From the NCBI GenBank assembly GCA_016185435.1, contig JACPNN010000006.1, positions 1 to 53,097 on the forward strand: 53,097 nucleotides of DNA. Direction: 5' to 3'. The notes under the pieces are model-generated. The model worked only from the letters and a program-made list of their open reading frames with translations, was not told the DNA's origin and made no database searches. The stretch is from Candidatus Aenigmatarchaeota archaeon. GTDB lineage: Archaea > Aenigmatarchaeota > Aenigmatarchaeia > QMZP01. Of this stretch, positions 31,020 to 39,789 are shown piece after piece. The translations under genes were made by a program, and so were the position numbers. Position 1 is the stretch's first letter, and each line of letters opens with the position of its first letter.

Positions 31020-32363
31020 ATGAAACACAGGGAAAAAAGGATATTGTTGGCATCTGTCGCAGTCATCTGCCTGGCAAGGATTGCCAGCGTATTTTTCAGC
31101 CAGGGGATAATTTATGATGAGCTCTCTTACATGGGGATAGCAAGGAGCCTCAATGAAGGCGCTGGATACGGCTATGTCTCGGATCCTGGAAGGGATGGCT
31201 GGAGGCCGCCTTTATGGCCCTTTTTGCTCTCATTGTGGCTGCTTGTGTCGGGCTCTGCCATAGAATCGGGCAGGCTTTTGTCAGCATTCCTTGGGATAGG
31301 GGGCGTTGCAGCCATTTATTTTCTGGGCAAGAAAATATATGGGGAGAAAGTTGGGTTGTATTCATCATTATTTCTTGCCGTCAACCCTTCCCACTGGTTC
31401 TTTTCCACCAAAGCGCTTGTTGAGCCACTGCTGCTTTTCCTTGAGATTTTGTTTGTCCTGGCATTGTGGCTTTCGCTAAGGGACAGCAGGTATCTCATCC
31501 CGGCTGTCATGCTTCTCCCGCTTCTGTTCATGGTAAAATACACCTCTGTCCTTTTCTGGCTGTTTTTTTGCTTATTCCTGCTGGTTAAAAAGCGGGACTG
31601 GCTTGCAGACAAGAACCTGTGGATAGGGGCTGTTCTTGGCTTATTGATAATGTCTCCCTGGATATTTCTGAATACGGGCAGGTTTGGATCTGCGTTAGGC
31701 CCTGCAAGCTGGAGCCTGGAGCAGGTTGGCTTTTCAAAATCAGTTGACTTGTTCTATCTTTTCACACTGCACCTCCAGCTGGCTGCCCTTTTGCCTTTTT
31801 CGCTCATCGGCCTCTACATGATCTGGAAGAAAAGAACAGAAAGCAGCAGGCTTTTTCTTTTCCTGGCCGCGCTTTTGATATTAGTCTTCATTGTGGGGAT
31901 GTCAGCCATTGAGGTCAAAAGGGAGAGGTACATTATGCCGGTAATACCGCCAATGACAATAGCGGCTGCATACTTTTTTGGCAATTTCAGGCATCCGGGA
32001 GTGAAAAGCTGGCATGTCCCGGTGCTTGCCGCATTAATAATTGCAGGCGGAGTGGCTGCTTTCCTTTACGGCTCCTTCAGCTATCCTAGTGCGGAGAGAT
32101 TCATCTCCATGGAAAAGGCAGGCCACTTCCTTTCCGAAAACTGCTCAGGCAAAAAGGTGTATGGGGAATATCCCTATGTCTTCTGGTTTACGCGCCAGAG
32201 GGCCTACCAGCTTTCAGAGCTCGGCCGGGATGAAAAAAATATCTGCGTCCTTTTTGACGGATATGTCTACAGCAGCCAGGAGGAAAAAAGGAATGATATG
32301 GAAAGGCTGAAGGATTTTGATGCTGTTTTCCAGTCGAATGACGTGAGGGTGTTTTCGGGATAG
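31020..32363 (+). CDS. ArnT/GT39-like membrane glycosyltransferase
   Basis: A 447-residue protein with about ten hydrophobic segments. After the first helix comes IIYDELSYMGIARSLNEG, the conserved Asp-Glu loop of GT39/ArnT-type transferases that use polyprenyl-phosphate sugars on the outer face; WRPPLWPFLLSLW follows. The short soluble C-terminus contains the final helices and a small domain. Start 31020 is taken because the upstream part of the long frame lies in the divergent promoter region. The role in surface glycan assembly is inferred from neighbouring AglB and GT4 genes. Confidence 0.8.
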   Translation: MKHREKRILLASVAVICLARIASVFFSQGIIYDELSYMGIARSLNEGAGYGYVSDPGRDGWRPPLWPFLLSLWLLVSGSAIESGRLLSAFLGIGGVAAIYFLGKKIYGEKVGLYSSLFLAVNPSHWFFSTKALVEPLLLFLEILFVLALWLSLRDSRYLIPAVMLLPLLFMVKYTSVLFWLFFCLFLLVKKRDWLADKNLWIGAVLGLLIMSPWIFLNTGRFGSALGPASWSLEQVGFSKSVDLFYLFTLHLQLAALLPFSLIGLYMIWKKRTESSRLFLFLAALLILVFIVGMSAIEVKRERYIMPVIPPMTIAAAYFFGNFRHPGVKSWHVPVLAALIIAGGVAAFLYGSFSYPSAERFISMEKAGHFLSENCSGKKVYGEYPYVFWFTRQRAYQLSELGRDEKNICVLFDGYVYSSQEEKRNDMERLKDFDAVFQSNDVRVFSG

Positions 32364-32380
32364 GAATCTTCAGCAGGAAT

Positions 32381-34705
32381 CTAATTAAGAATCCTGAATA
32401 TTTTTATCATGCTTCTCGGAAAAGCGCCGGGCACGGCGCTTGACTCATAAACCTTCTCGACAGGCAGGCCATGGCCGTCCATGAACATGAGGCTCGAGAA
32501 TACAGTGTTTTCCGCGACAGACGGGACGAGAAACACCCCTATGTCCGATAAAGCGACGCAGCCGTTTGCCGACTCATTGGAAACATGTATGATGCCGCTG
32601 TTTGTGCAGACATCTGTGATTGTCCCCTGCGGTATGTACTGGCCGTCGCCTTTGGAAGCCAGGAATCTTATCGGCCCCCTGAAGCTGTCTCCTGTGATAG
32701 GAAGCCAGATGTGCCTGTACAGGCCGTCACCAAAAGGCCCTGCGGAGAATTCGATTATTGTGGTGTTATCCCTGGAAAACTGGTTTGTCCTCTGGAAAGA
32801 CATCATGCCCACTATCTGCGTCCCCCTGCTTGATATCTTGGATATTGCCCCGTACTTTCCCGGAAGCGTGTAATCCATAAAGATATAGCTTACATTCCTT
32901 TCCTTCAGCCATGTGAAATTGGCCCATTCTGACGGGCTGGCCGCGAACCAGTCAGCCACCTCTTCCCTGAAGCCCCAGCCGCCGTCTGTCACGCTTGGCC
33001 TCTCCCCTCTTGTCTGGAACCAGTAGCCGAAGTCCCACCAGCTGAGGAAATTGGAATTCGCTGGCGTTTGCTTAGCCATGAATTCAAAGGCCTCGTACCA
33101 TGGCTGGTTTTTGGCAAATATGTACTCGCCTTTCTCGCCAACTTTTATGCATTTCTCGCCGCCCTGCAGCAGGCCAGGGATGCAGACTGACGGCCCTTCC
33201 ATGTGGCCGTATGCGTAGCCGTTCGCGGCATTGATTGTTATTGCCAGAAATGAAAGCAGGAGGGCTGAAAATACAGGCGCCAGGCGGAGATACTGATTTC
33301 TTGCTTCAGATTTTTGGGAATAATTGACCAAGGTTTTGACAATCCATGCGATGAAGAAGCCTGCCACAAGGGCAGCGGCCGGGCCGGTGAATATTATAAG
33401 CCTTATGAATATGAGGACGCTGTATGCAGATGACAAAAGCCATATGGCAGGAAGGAACAGGAGGTAATCCCTTTTCCTGAAAAATATGTAGGCCATAATA
33501 AGCAGCCCGGGGAATACAAGGGTCCATGGGGAAAGGACGGGCGCCAGAAAGTCGAATATTGGCCCTAAAATTGAGAGAAGGGGCGGGGATTTGCTGAGAA
33601 AATCAATATAATTGAATGAGTTCTTTGCAAAAGAGAGGCTGTTCCTGTTGGCAACCTCGTCCAGGCTTCCTGGCTGGCTTTCAGCTACCGTGGACAGTTC
33701 TACACCGGGCCTGTAGGATATCAGCCCGAAAACCTTCATTACTGGATTAGGCACATCGATGAATAAGCTGAGGGCTGAAAGGGCTACTGTGCCTGCGATC
33801 ATGATTGATACAGCAAGATATGGCAGATATTCTCTTTTTACAAGATTGTACTTCTCTGCGGCAAATCTGGCGATTAAAATGAAGATTGTCGCCAGGGCAA
33901 AAAGGCCGCCTGTTTCTGTTGGCTGGATCTTGTTCAGCGTGAGATTCGTAAGGATTATAGCCGCAGCTACCATAATGCCAAAGCCTGCAGCCAGCTCCCT
34001 TGATGCTTTATCAATTATCGCCAGCAAAAATGTGAAGGCTGAAAGGAGCAGCAAAACGAAATCCGCGCCGCCCCATGCAAGGTGCATGACTGCCAGATTC
34101 AGCCCTGCCAGAGCGCCGTAAACCATGCTTTTCCTCCAGTCGCCGCTCCTGTATGCCCTGACGAAAAAATAAATGCAGAGCATCCAGAAAATGACTGCGG
34201 TGCCTTCCTTCTCGAAGTTGCCTGCTGCAGTCCTGTTTATGAAAGCCGCTGACGCTGCTGCAATCAGGGAAGCGAACATTCCGGCAAGCCTGCTCCTGAA
34301 GATCTCCTTCCCGATAAAGAAGATAATAAAGACTGCTATGGCCCCGCCAATGGCAGGCCAGAGGATTGCCCAATGGAGATAGTTTAGCTTGAGGCCCAGG
34401 GAAGAGAATATGGAATAAATTATTGCAGGCAGATAATACGTCATTGGAGGGTCAAATTTAGGCTCAACCCCGTAAGGCGCATTCCTCATGATATCGATAT
34501 CGGGGAGCCTGAAATTGTGGTTCAGGTAGTATTCGCTCATCCTGTATATGTAAAAGTCGTCCAGTCCCTGCAGTTCCCCGAAGCGCGAAGGAAAGCTTCT
34601 TACCCAGAATGCAAATAGCAACAGGATAATTGCGGCTATTATATGCCAGTTGTCTGCCATCTTTTTTGGCAGTGCTTCAAATTTCGCCGAAGGTATGGTG
34701 ACCAT
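32381..34705 (-). CDS. aglB: Oligosaccharyltransferase AglB (STT3)
   Basis: A 774-residue membrane enzyme that transfers a lipid-linked glycan to Asn in N-x-S/T sequons. Metal-site residues are in the first external loop (LDDFYIY, Asp49-Asp50); AGNFEKEG (161-168) stands where STT3 proteins usually have a D-rich motif, and TVAESQP (339-345) corresponds to the flexible EL5 loop. After about 13 membrane helices the soluble domain begins with WWDFGYW (556-562), the STT3 signature. It converges with the GT39-like gene (17-base gap) and shares a promoter region with the AglH-like gene. Confidence 0.94.
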   Translation of the reverse strand: MVTIPSAKFEALPKKMADNWHIIAAIILLLFAFWVRSFPSRFGELQGLDDFYIYRMSEYYLNHNFRLPDIDIMRNAPYGVEPKFDPPMTYYLPAIIYSIFSSLGLKLNYLHWAILWPAIGGAIAVFIIFFIGKEIFRSRLAGMFASLIAAASAAFINRTAAGNFEKEGTAVIFWMLCIYFFVRAYRSGDWRKSMVYGALAGLNLAVMHLAWGGADFVLLLLSAFTFLLAIIDKASRELAAGFGIMVAAAIILTNLTLNKIQPTETGGLFALATIFILIARFAAEKYNLVKREYLPYLAVSIMIAGTVALSALSLFIDVPNPVMKVFGLISYRPGVELSTVAESQPGSLDEVANRNSLSFAKNSFNYIDFLSKSPPLLSILGPIFDFLAPVLSPWTLVFPGLLIMAYIFFRKRDYLLFLPAIWLLSSAYSVLIFIRLIIFTGPAAALVAGFFIAWIVKTLVNYSQKSEARNQYLRLAPVFSALLLSFLAITINAANGYAYGHMEGPSVCIPGLLQGGEKCIKVGEKGEYIFAKNQPWYEAFEFMAKQTPANSNFLSWWDFGYWFQTRGERPSVTDGGWGFREEVADWFAASPSEWANFTWLKERNVSYIFMDYTLPGKYGAISKISSRGTQIVGMMSFQRTNQFSRDNTTIIEFSAGPFGDGLYRHIWLPITGDSFRGPIRFLASKGDGQYIPQGTITDVCTNSGIIHVSNESANGCVALSDIGVFLVPSVAENTVFSSLMFMDGHGLPVEKVYESSAVPGAFPRSMIKIFRILN

Positions 34706-34726
34706 AGCCTAACATTGCATCTGATT

Positions 34727-34732
34727 TTTAAA
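34727..34732. promoter_or_regulatory. Symmetric TATA box shared by aglB and aglH-like genes
   Basis: TTTAAA at 34727-34732 lies in the middle of the exactly 50-base gap between divergent starts 34705 and 34756, about 25-27 bases from each, so one palindromic box could direct leaderless transcription both ways. A second TTATATAA element at 34745-34752 could serve aglB alone. Confidence 0.5.
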
Positions 34733-34755
34733 TTTCAAGGGCGGTTATATAATCC

Positions 34756-35772
34756 ATGTCAGACATAAATATAGAGACTTTCGCCTCCTTAAGTACATTT
34801 TCCGCAGCCTTTGCTCTTTCCCTGTTTCTGACCGGTTTCTGGATATTGATTGCGAGAAGAGCAGGCTTAGTGGCGAAGGATATGAACAAGTACAGGCAGG
34901 AAAAGCCTGTAGCAGAATCAGGCGGCATTGCTGTCATAATCAGCTTCACTTTTTCCATCCTTCTGTATATTTTCTTCAAGACATTCGTTTTACCCGCTGA
35001 AAATCATCTTGTTTTCATATTTTCCATGCTGATTTCGATTCTGCTTGCGGGGATGATAGGCTTTGTGGATGACATACTGGGCTGGAAAATAGGCCTCAGG
35101 CAATGGCAAAAACCTTTGCTGACAATCCCGATTGCAATACCGCTCATAGTTGTGAACGCCGGGGAAAGCTCTGTATCCCTCCCGATAATAGGCCATACAG
35201 ATTTGGGCATTCTGTACCCGCTTCTTGTGATTCCCGCAGGGATAGTTGGCGCTGCAAATGGGTTCAATATGCTGGCCGGCTATAACATGCTCGAAGGCGG
35301 GCTGGGGGCAATAATTCTTTCGACCATGGGGATTGTTGCGCTGAGGGACAATTCGCTGTGGGTTGCTGTCCTTGCCTTTTCAGGGGTTGCGGCCTTGCTC
35401 GGCTTTCTCTTTTACAACAGATATCCGGCAAAAGTTTTCCCGGGGGACAGCCTGACATATTTTTGCGGGGCGCTTATTGCGATAATTGCCATTCTCGGGA
35501 ACATGGAAAAAACAGCAATCATACTCTTCGCGCCTTTTTTCATCGAGTTTGCCCTGAAGGCAAGATCGAGGTTCAGGGCTGAAACATTCGGGAGGCCCGA
35601 TGAGAACAATTGCCTTTCTGCGCCTTCAAAGAAAGTTTATTCCCTGGCCCATGCTGTATTGAGGTATTTCCCTGCAATATTCGGCAGGAAGGCAAGGGAG
35701 ATGGATGTCGTGGCCTCTATCTTCCTGCTCCAGCTTCTTTTTTCGATAATTGCGCTGATGGCCGCCGGTTGA
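34756..35772 (+). CDS. aglH: AglH/GPT-like polyprenyl-phosphate sugar-1-phosphate transferase
   Basis: A 338-residue, roughly ten-helix member of the GT4/MraY-WecA-GPT family that starts lipid-linked glycan synthesis by moving a GlcNAc- or similar phosphate onto dolichyl phosphate. Signature loops: KPVAESGGIAV (near 50), GFVDDILGWK (the DD pair near 102), NGFNMLAGYNMLEGG (near 175) and FPGDSLTYFCG (near 235). The GNFNM-type loop and length match archaeal AglH/eukaryotic GPT better than bacterial MraY. It is divergent from aglB, consistent with one N-glycosylation pathway. Confidence 0.86.
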   Translation: MSDINIETFASLSTFSAAFALSLFLTGFWILIARRAGLVAKDMNKYRQEKPVAESGGIAVIISFTFSILLYIFFKTFVLPAENHLVFIFSMLISILLAGMIGFVDDILGWKIGLRQWQKPLLTIPIAIPLIVVNAGESSVSLPIIGHTDLGILYPLLVIPAGIVGAANGFNMLAGYNMLEGGLGAIILSTMGIVALRDNSLWVAVLAFSGVAALLGFLFYNRYPAKVFPGDSLTYFCGALIAIIAILGNMEKTAIILFAPFFIEFALKARSRFRAETFGRPDENNCLSAPSKKVYSLAHAVLRYFPAIFGRKAREMDVVASIFLLQLLFSIIALMAAG

Positions 35773-35829
35773 GCAGCATGCGAATGGCCGGAATGCAGTT
35801 ATATAAGGCAGCCTTTTCCATATTCTGGT

Positions 35830-36948
35830 ATGAAAATTGTGGAGGCGGCCAGGCCTTCCATTGTGCTCAATTATGATGACAGCCTGAGGCATGCGGTAGG
35901 CCAGATGATCCTGAGGAAAAGGCCGGATGCCATTGTTGTCAAGCAGGGCGGTTATGAGGGCATGGTTTTTTCCAATGCGCTTCTGAAAAGGAGTATGGTA
36001 AATCCTGACAGGATAAAAATAGGGAAGCTTGCCGTGAAAGTCCCCCTTTTCGCAGCGGAAGCGGACATTGAATATTGCATAAACTCGATGATTGTCAACG
36101 ACTATAAGGCAATACCGATTTGCCACAGGGATGATTTCATGGAAGCTGACGCCATTTCCATACTGAATGCGCTTAAAGGGCACAGGATGTTCAAAGGCAA
36201 AAAAGCGTCTGATGTCATGAAGCCGCCGATAACGATTGAATATGACAGGCCTGCTGCATCTGCCATCAAGATTCTCCTGGGGAGAAATATTTCGAGGCTT
36301 GTGGTGACAAGAGGCGATAAGATAGAAGGGCTTCTGGAAAGCCTGCACCTTCTTTCCGCAGATATAAGTAAGGAGAGGCCGAAAGAGCTGCTTGTTGAAA
36401 AAGAGCGGATAAGATCTTTTGCCATCACATCCATGTTCGAAAGGAATGCCGCGATTGTGGACATGGATGAGAGCATTCCGAATGTAATAGAGATGATCGG
36501 AAGGAAAGCGGCGGGCTCTGTAATTGTTTCAGATGATGGGCGCAGGCCGATAGGAATAATAACGCCAAAGGCCCTGCTCTCTCTTCTGGTAGAAAAGCCG
36601 GGAGGAATTAAGATAAGCGTGTCCGGGCTGGAGGAGGAAAGTGAGACAAGGGATATTATCGGGAGATATGCTGTTTCATATTCAAGGAAGCTTGAAAAAA
36701 TATCAAAGCTGGACTACATATCCGTGCATGTGGAGAGGCATCATAAGGAGGGCGGCGGAACAAAATATTCGCTGAAAGGCAGGCTTTCATGCGGCCTTGG
36801 GTTTTTCCATTCAAGCGTGTATTCATGGAATGCCCAGGATGCGGTTTCGAGGTTCTTTGAGGTGCTTGAAAAGGAAATAATGAAAAAGAGGGGGAGAAAG
36901 GCTGACATGTCAAAAGCTGAGGGGTTCAGAAGAAGGCACAGGGCATAG
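35830..36948 (+). CDS. Four CBS domains fused to an HPF-like domain
   Basis: A 372-residue protein. Residues about 1-115 and 125-255 each look like a CBS pair (FVFS-type turns at EGMVFSNAL, KAIPICHRDD, SRLVVTRGDKIEGLL, GSVIVSDDGRRPIGIITPKALLSL). Residues about 260-350 (KISVSGLEEES, KLEKISKLDYISVHVERHHK, then YSLKGRLSC and AVSRFFEVLEKEI) follow the beta-alpha-beta-beta-beta-alpha order of S30AE/HPF ribosome hibernation factors. CBS modules sense adenine nucleotides, so the protein could dock on ribosomes according to energy state; this is inference. TTATATAA near 35802 gives a leaderless start. Confidence 0.72.
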   Translation: MKIVEAARPSIVLNYDDSLRHAVGQMILRKRPDAIVVKQGGYEGMVFSNALLKRSMVNPDRIKIGKLAVKVPLFAAEADIEYCINSMIVNDYKAIPICHRDDFMEADAISILNALKGHRMFKGKKASDVMKPPITIEYDRPAASAIKILLGRNISRLVVTRGDKIEGLLESLHLLSADISKERPKELLVEKERIRSFAITSMFERNAAIVDMDESIPNVIEMIGRKAAGSVIVSDDGRRPIGIITPKALLSLLVEKPGGIKISVSGLEEESETRDIIGRYAVSYSRKLEKISKLDYISVHVERHHKEGGGTKYSLKGRLSCGLGFFHSSVYSWNAQDAVSRFFEVLEKEIMKKRGRKADMSKAEGFRRRHRA

Positions 36949-37047
36949 CCTTCCATGGACTTATTCCCATTGGGGGACGATGCCTTAATCAGCACTCTTC
37001 CGATTTATATTTGACGGCCGCCATATATCAACACAAATTGCATTCAT

Positions 37048-37704
37048 ATGAAAACAGGTGACGGGCTTCCTTCGACAGCAGGCTATATAGTGGTCGGCAT
37101 ATTGTTTGCCCTCTCCCTCAATTTTGGCCTGGGCATAGCGCTTGACACGGATTTGCCCATAGTGGCCGTCCAAAGCTGCTCTATGGTGCATCAGATGGAC
37201 GCCGCCTCAAAATTCTTTGTGATGCTCGAGCAGGAGGCCACAAAAAATGCTGCCAGATGCCAGAATATGAATGCCATTATACCAGATGACGCCTTTAAAT
37301 CATCGCCTCTTTCGGGAGGCTTTGACATGGGCGACTTGCTTATCCTCAGCGGATATGGCAAAGCAGATTTTAAAGAAGGGGATGTGATTGTCTTCACGCC
37401 TTCGGTCCCGTGCGGCCAGGGGCAGGCCAAAGTCCCCATAGTGCACCGGATAATTTCGATTAACAGTGATGGAAGCTTCCAGACGCAGGGAGACGCGAAC
37501 AGGGGGCAGCTGGCCTGCGAGAAAAGTATACAGCCCGGCCAGATTCATGGCAAAGCGATTTTCATAGTCCCTTATCTGGGATGGATAAAGATATTTGCCG
37601 CAGAGGTGGTTTGGCCCAACATTTTATTGTCGCTGGCCATTGCTGCGGCCCTTTATATATTATGGAAGGCCACTAATCTGGGGGAGAAGCTGAAACACAT
37701 TTAA
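37048..37704 (+). CDS. sec11: Archaeal signal peptidase I (Sec11-like)
   Basis: A 218-residue membrane serine protease that removes Sec signal peptides. The first helix (about 11-31) leads to the catalytic site: Ser45 in QSCSMVH, His133 in PIVHRI (His in place of bacterial Lys, as in archaea and the ER) and Asp149 in TQGDANRG. A C-terminal membrane helix (about 185-208) anchors the other end. Residues 50-95 form an insertion with extra Cys residues, larger than in minimal relatives. TFS follows 39 bases downstream. Confidence 0.9.
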   Translation: MKTGDGLPSTAGYIVVGILFALSLNFGLGIALDTDLPIVAVQSCSMVHQMDAASKFFVMLEQEATKNAARCQNMNAIIPDDAFKSSPLSGGFDMGDLLILSGYGKADFKEGDVIVFTPSVPCGQGQAKVPIVHRIISINSDGSFQTQGDANRGQLACEKSIQPGQIHGKAIFIVPYLGWIKIFAAEVVWPNILLSLAIAAALYILWKATNLGEKLKHI

Positions 37705-37743
37705 ATACATGCCCGGCAGAAAGGAATGTTATATAATTCAGGT

Positions 37744-38067
37744 ATGGATTTTTGCAATAAGTGCGGCTCAGTGCTCGTGATGAAAGAAGACAAGGGAAAG
37801 CAAATTCTAGTGTGCAGAAAATGCGGGAACAAGAAGCAGCATTTCAAGCACATGGCCATTATAGAAAAGCAGCAGAAAAAGCCTCTTGATGATGTGGTTG
37901 TGGTTGACAGAAGCGAAGAAACCCTGCCGACTACAAAGGCTCCATGCCCGAAATGCTCCCATACTGAAGCTGCCTGGTGGGTAAGGCAGATGAGGTCTGC
38001 TGACGAGCCGCCGACAGTCTTTTACCGCTGCACAAGATGCAGGCACAGCTGGAGAGAGTACGGCTGA
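37744..38067 (+). CDS. tfs: Transcription factor S (TFS, TFIIS/RPB9-like)
   Basis: A 107-residue RNA polymerase cleavage factor. The N-terminal ribbon has CNKC and CRKC (residues 4-7 and about 22-25); the C-terminal ribbon has CPKC and CTRC with the acidic tip RSADEPP, whose Asp-Glu pair drives backtracked RNA cleavage. WWVRQ and HSWREY are family phrases. Start 37744 (MDFCNKCG) is chosen over the longer frame. CATTTAAATAC at 37698-37708 is a candidate promoter. Confidence 0.95.
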   Translation: MDFCNKCGSVLVMKEDKGKQILVCRKCGNKKQHFKHMAIIEKQQKKPLDDVVVVDRSEETLPTTKAPCPKCSHTEAAWWVRQMRSADEPPTVFYRCTRCRHSWREYG

Positions 38068-38107
38068 CTTTAAGGGATGGAATGGCACAGAGGATATGCC
38101 GCCTTAA

Positions 38108-38254
38108 TGTGGCTTAGGGGAAATTGTTATTTTAAGGGCATGGCGAAGCCTCTTTGTTGTTTTGCGTCCATATTTACCGCCAAAAGTATGTCCTCAGTGC
38201 AAAAGCCCTTATCGGGATAGGCCACGAAAGGATAAAAATCCTGATAAGAAGTGA
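38108..38254 (+). pseudogene. Remnant of a zinc-ribbon protein
   Basis: An open frame without a start codon ends with LRPYLPPKVCPQCKSPYRD then RPRK and a basic tail before TGA at 38252. The PxVCPxCKSPYxxRPRK ending is typical of small archaeal zinc-ribbon proteins, but the expected N-terminal Met and first CxxC are missing; an ATG in another frame at 38140 (MAKPLCC) suggests a frameshift. It sits between TFS and the AT-rich methyltransferase and may have been broken when the latter arrived. Confidence 0.4.
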
Positions 38255-38259
38255 TACTT

Positions 38260-39021
38260 ATGGAATTAAACAGAATAATCTGTGGCGATGTGTTAGAAGA
38301 AATGAAAAGAATACCTTCAAATTCTATACATCTTGCGATAACATCACCGCCTTATAATGTCGGAAAGAATTACGATAATCATAATGATAAAATGAATTAT
38401 AAGGAATATCTTGATTGGTTAATGAATGTATGGAGAGAAACCAAAAGGGTTCTTGTCTCTGGTGGCAGATTTGCCATGAATATCGCTCCCACAGGTATTA
38501 AGGATTTCACACCAATACACCATGATTTTACAAATCAATTAAGAGAAATTAACATGATATTTAGAACAGAAATAATATGGTATAAGCAAACCATGCTTAA
38601 ACGAACAGCTTGGGGGAGTTTCAAAAGCCCAGCAAACCCACATATAGTGCCTTCATGGGAATATATTTTAATATTCTCAAAAGATAAACCGGGATTACAA
38701 GGAGATGAAAAAAATGCTGATATTTCTAAAGAAGAATTTATGAAATTTACTGATGGTGTATGGTATATATCACCAGAGACTCAGAGAAACGGACATCCTG
38801 CTCCATTTCCAGAAGAATTAATTTACCGCCTTATTAAATTCTATTCTTATAAAGGAAATGCTGTTTTGGATATGTTTGGTGGGACAGGAACAGTTGCAGT
38901 AGTTTCTCATAAAACTGGAAGAAATTTTATCCACATTGATATTTCTTCTGAATATTGCAAAACTGCACAGCAGAGGCTTGATAAGATAAAAAATCAGCAT
39001 AAAATTAATCAATATGCATAA
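38260..39021 (+). CDS. Beta-class DNA methyltransferase (N4-cytosine or N6-adenine)
   Basis: A 253-residue site-specific methyltransferase. The catalytic motif TSPPYN comes first (near residue 28) and the AdoMet-binding motif DMFGGTGT comes near the C-terminus (about 210), the motif order of beta-class enzymes. TSPPY favours N4-cytosine but N6-adenine is possible. No restriction endonuclease is seen next to it, so it looks solitary. The gene is clearly more AT-rich than its neighbours. ATG 38260 is chosen over GTG 38251. Confidence 0.9.
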   Translation: MELNRIICGDVLEEMKRIPSNSIHLAITSPPYNVGKNYDNHNDKMNYKEYLDWLMNVWRETKRVLVSGGRFAMNIAPTGIKDFTPIHHDFTNQLREINMIFRTEIIWYKQTMLKRTAWGSFKSPANPHIVPSWEYILIFSKDKPGLQGDEKNADISKEEFMKFTDGVWYISPETQRNGHPAPFPEELIYRLIKFYSYKGNAVLDMFGGTGTVAVVSHKTGRNFIHIDISSEYCKTAQQRLDKIKNQHKINQYA

Positions 39022-39039
39022 TTATTTTTCCCATTTTAT

Positions 39040-39276
39040 ATGTCCATTAATATCATTTTTCTCATAGACACTAAGAATTTCAGAACAGAATTTAAGGAGT
39101 TTGTATATGACCATTTCTCCTATCTGAAGGAATACTGCAAGAGAAACAATTCTGAGGGCGGGTTCTCTGATGACAAGAGGTTGTGCGGATGGAAAATCTG
39201 GCAGAAAAGAGAAGACAGGATTGACTTGGCTTTGATGGGCAAGGGTATCTGGCATAATTTGATGTGGATGGGATAG
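39040..39276 (+). CDS. Small hypothetical protein
   Basis: An unrecognised 78-residue frame 18 bases after the methyltransferase. It has mixed charged and aromatic content (CGWKIWQKREDRIDLALM) and no membrane segment or motif. It is AT-rich at the start and nearer window composition at the end. It might be a fragment carried with the methyltransferase; a minus-strand frame overlaps it and neither is well supported. Confidence 0.3.
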   Translation: MSINIIFLIDTKNFRTEFKEFVYDHFSYLKEYCKRNNSEGGFSDDKRLCGWKIWQKREDRIDLALMGKGIWHNLMWMG

Positions 39277-39357
39277 ATACAGATTACTTTTGTCCAACAG
39301 CTTTTTCACATCATAACCTTTATATTTCTGCTCACATTAAGTAGTATCCTGATAGGT

Positions 39358-39615
39358 ATGGGGAGCATTAAGGCAACAGCGATAAAAGTCCTGACGAATG
39401 AGATTTTTTCCAAAAATAAAGGCAAGTTTAGCGAAAAGTTTGATGAAAACAAGAAGGCTTTAGGAGAAGTGCTGCAGATCCGCTCGAAGAGGGTAAGAAA
39501 CTCTATTGCAGGCTATATAACCCGCCTGGCGAAAAACTCAAAAAAAGTATATCCGAAGTACAGGCCCAGGCAGGACACGCAGGACATAAAAAGGAAAAGG
39601 ATTCAGAGGCGATAG
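39358..39615 (+). CDS. rps17e: Ribosomal protein S17e
   Basis: An 85-residue small-subunit protein. The order MGSIKATAIKVLTNEIF, then KFSEKFDENKKALGEVLQI and SKRVRNSIAGYITRL is the S17e domain; a basic tail of about 25 residues (ending DIKRKRIQRR) extends past the usual 60-70 residue core. The TATA-like CTTTATAT near 39319 is the probable promoter. Confidence 0.92.
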   Translation: MGSIKATAIKVLTNEIFSKNKGKFSEKFDENKKALGEVLQIRSKRVRNSIAGYITRLAKNSKKVYPKYRPRQDTQDIKRKRIQRR

Positions 39616-39673
39616 AAACCGAAATTACATAAATGACGTTTTCAAATTTGGCATGTTCAGCAACCGGATGCTA

Positions 39674-39747
39674 TGGGGCGAGAGGGATTTGAACCCCCGA
39701 CACATCGGTCTTCAGCCGATTGCTCTCCCGGACTGAGCTACCGCCCC
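39674..39747 (-). tRNA. tRNA-Phe (GAA)
   Basis: The minus strand folds into a complete cloverleaf: acceptor GGGGCGG/TCGCCCC, D stem GCTC/GAGC, anticodon stem ATCGG/CCGAT with loop CTGAAGA (anticodon GAA), T stem GGGGG/CCCTC with TTCAAAT loop, discriminator A. It has 74 bases, no intron and no encoded CCA. GATATAAAAGG at 39773-39783 is its upstream TATA box. Confidence 0.95.
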
Positions 39748-39789
39748 GGATTCGAGTATTTTTGCCCTCAGGGATATAAAAGGCTGAAC

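Noticed and set aside
35626-36348. 240-codon minus-strand frame
   Set aside because: Antisense to the CBS/HPF-like gene, with His- and Arg-rich shadow composition and no motif.
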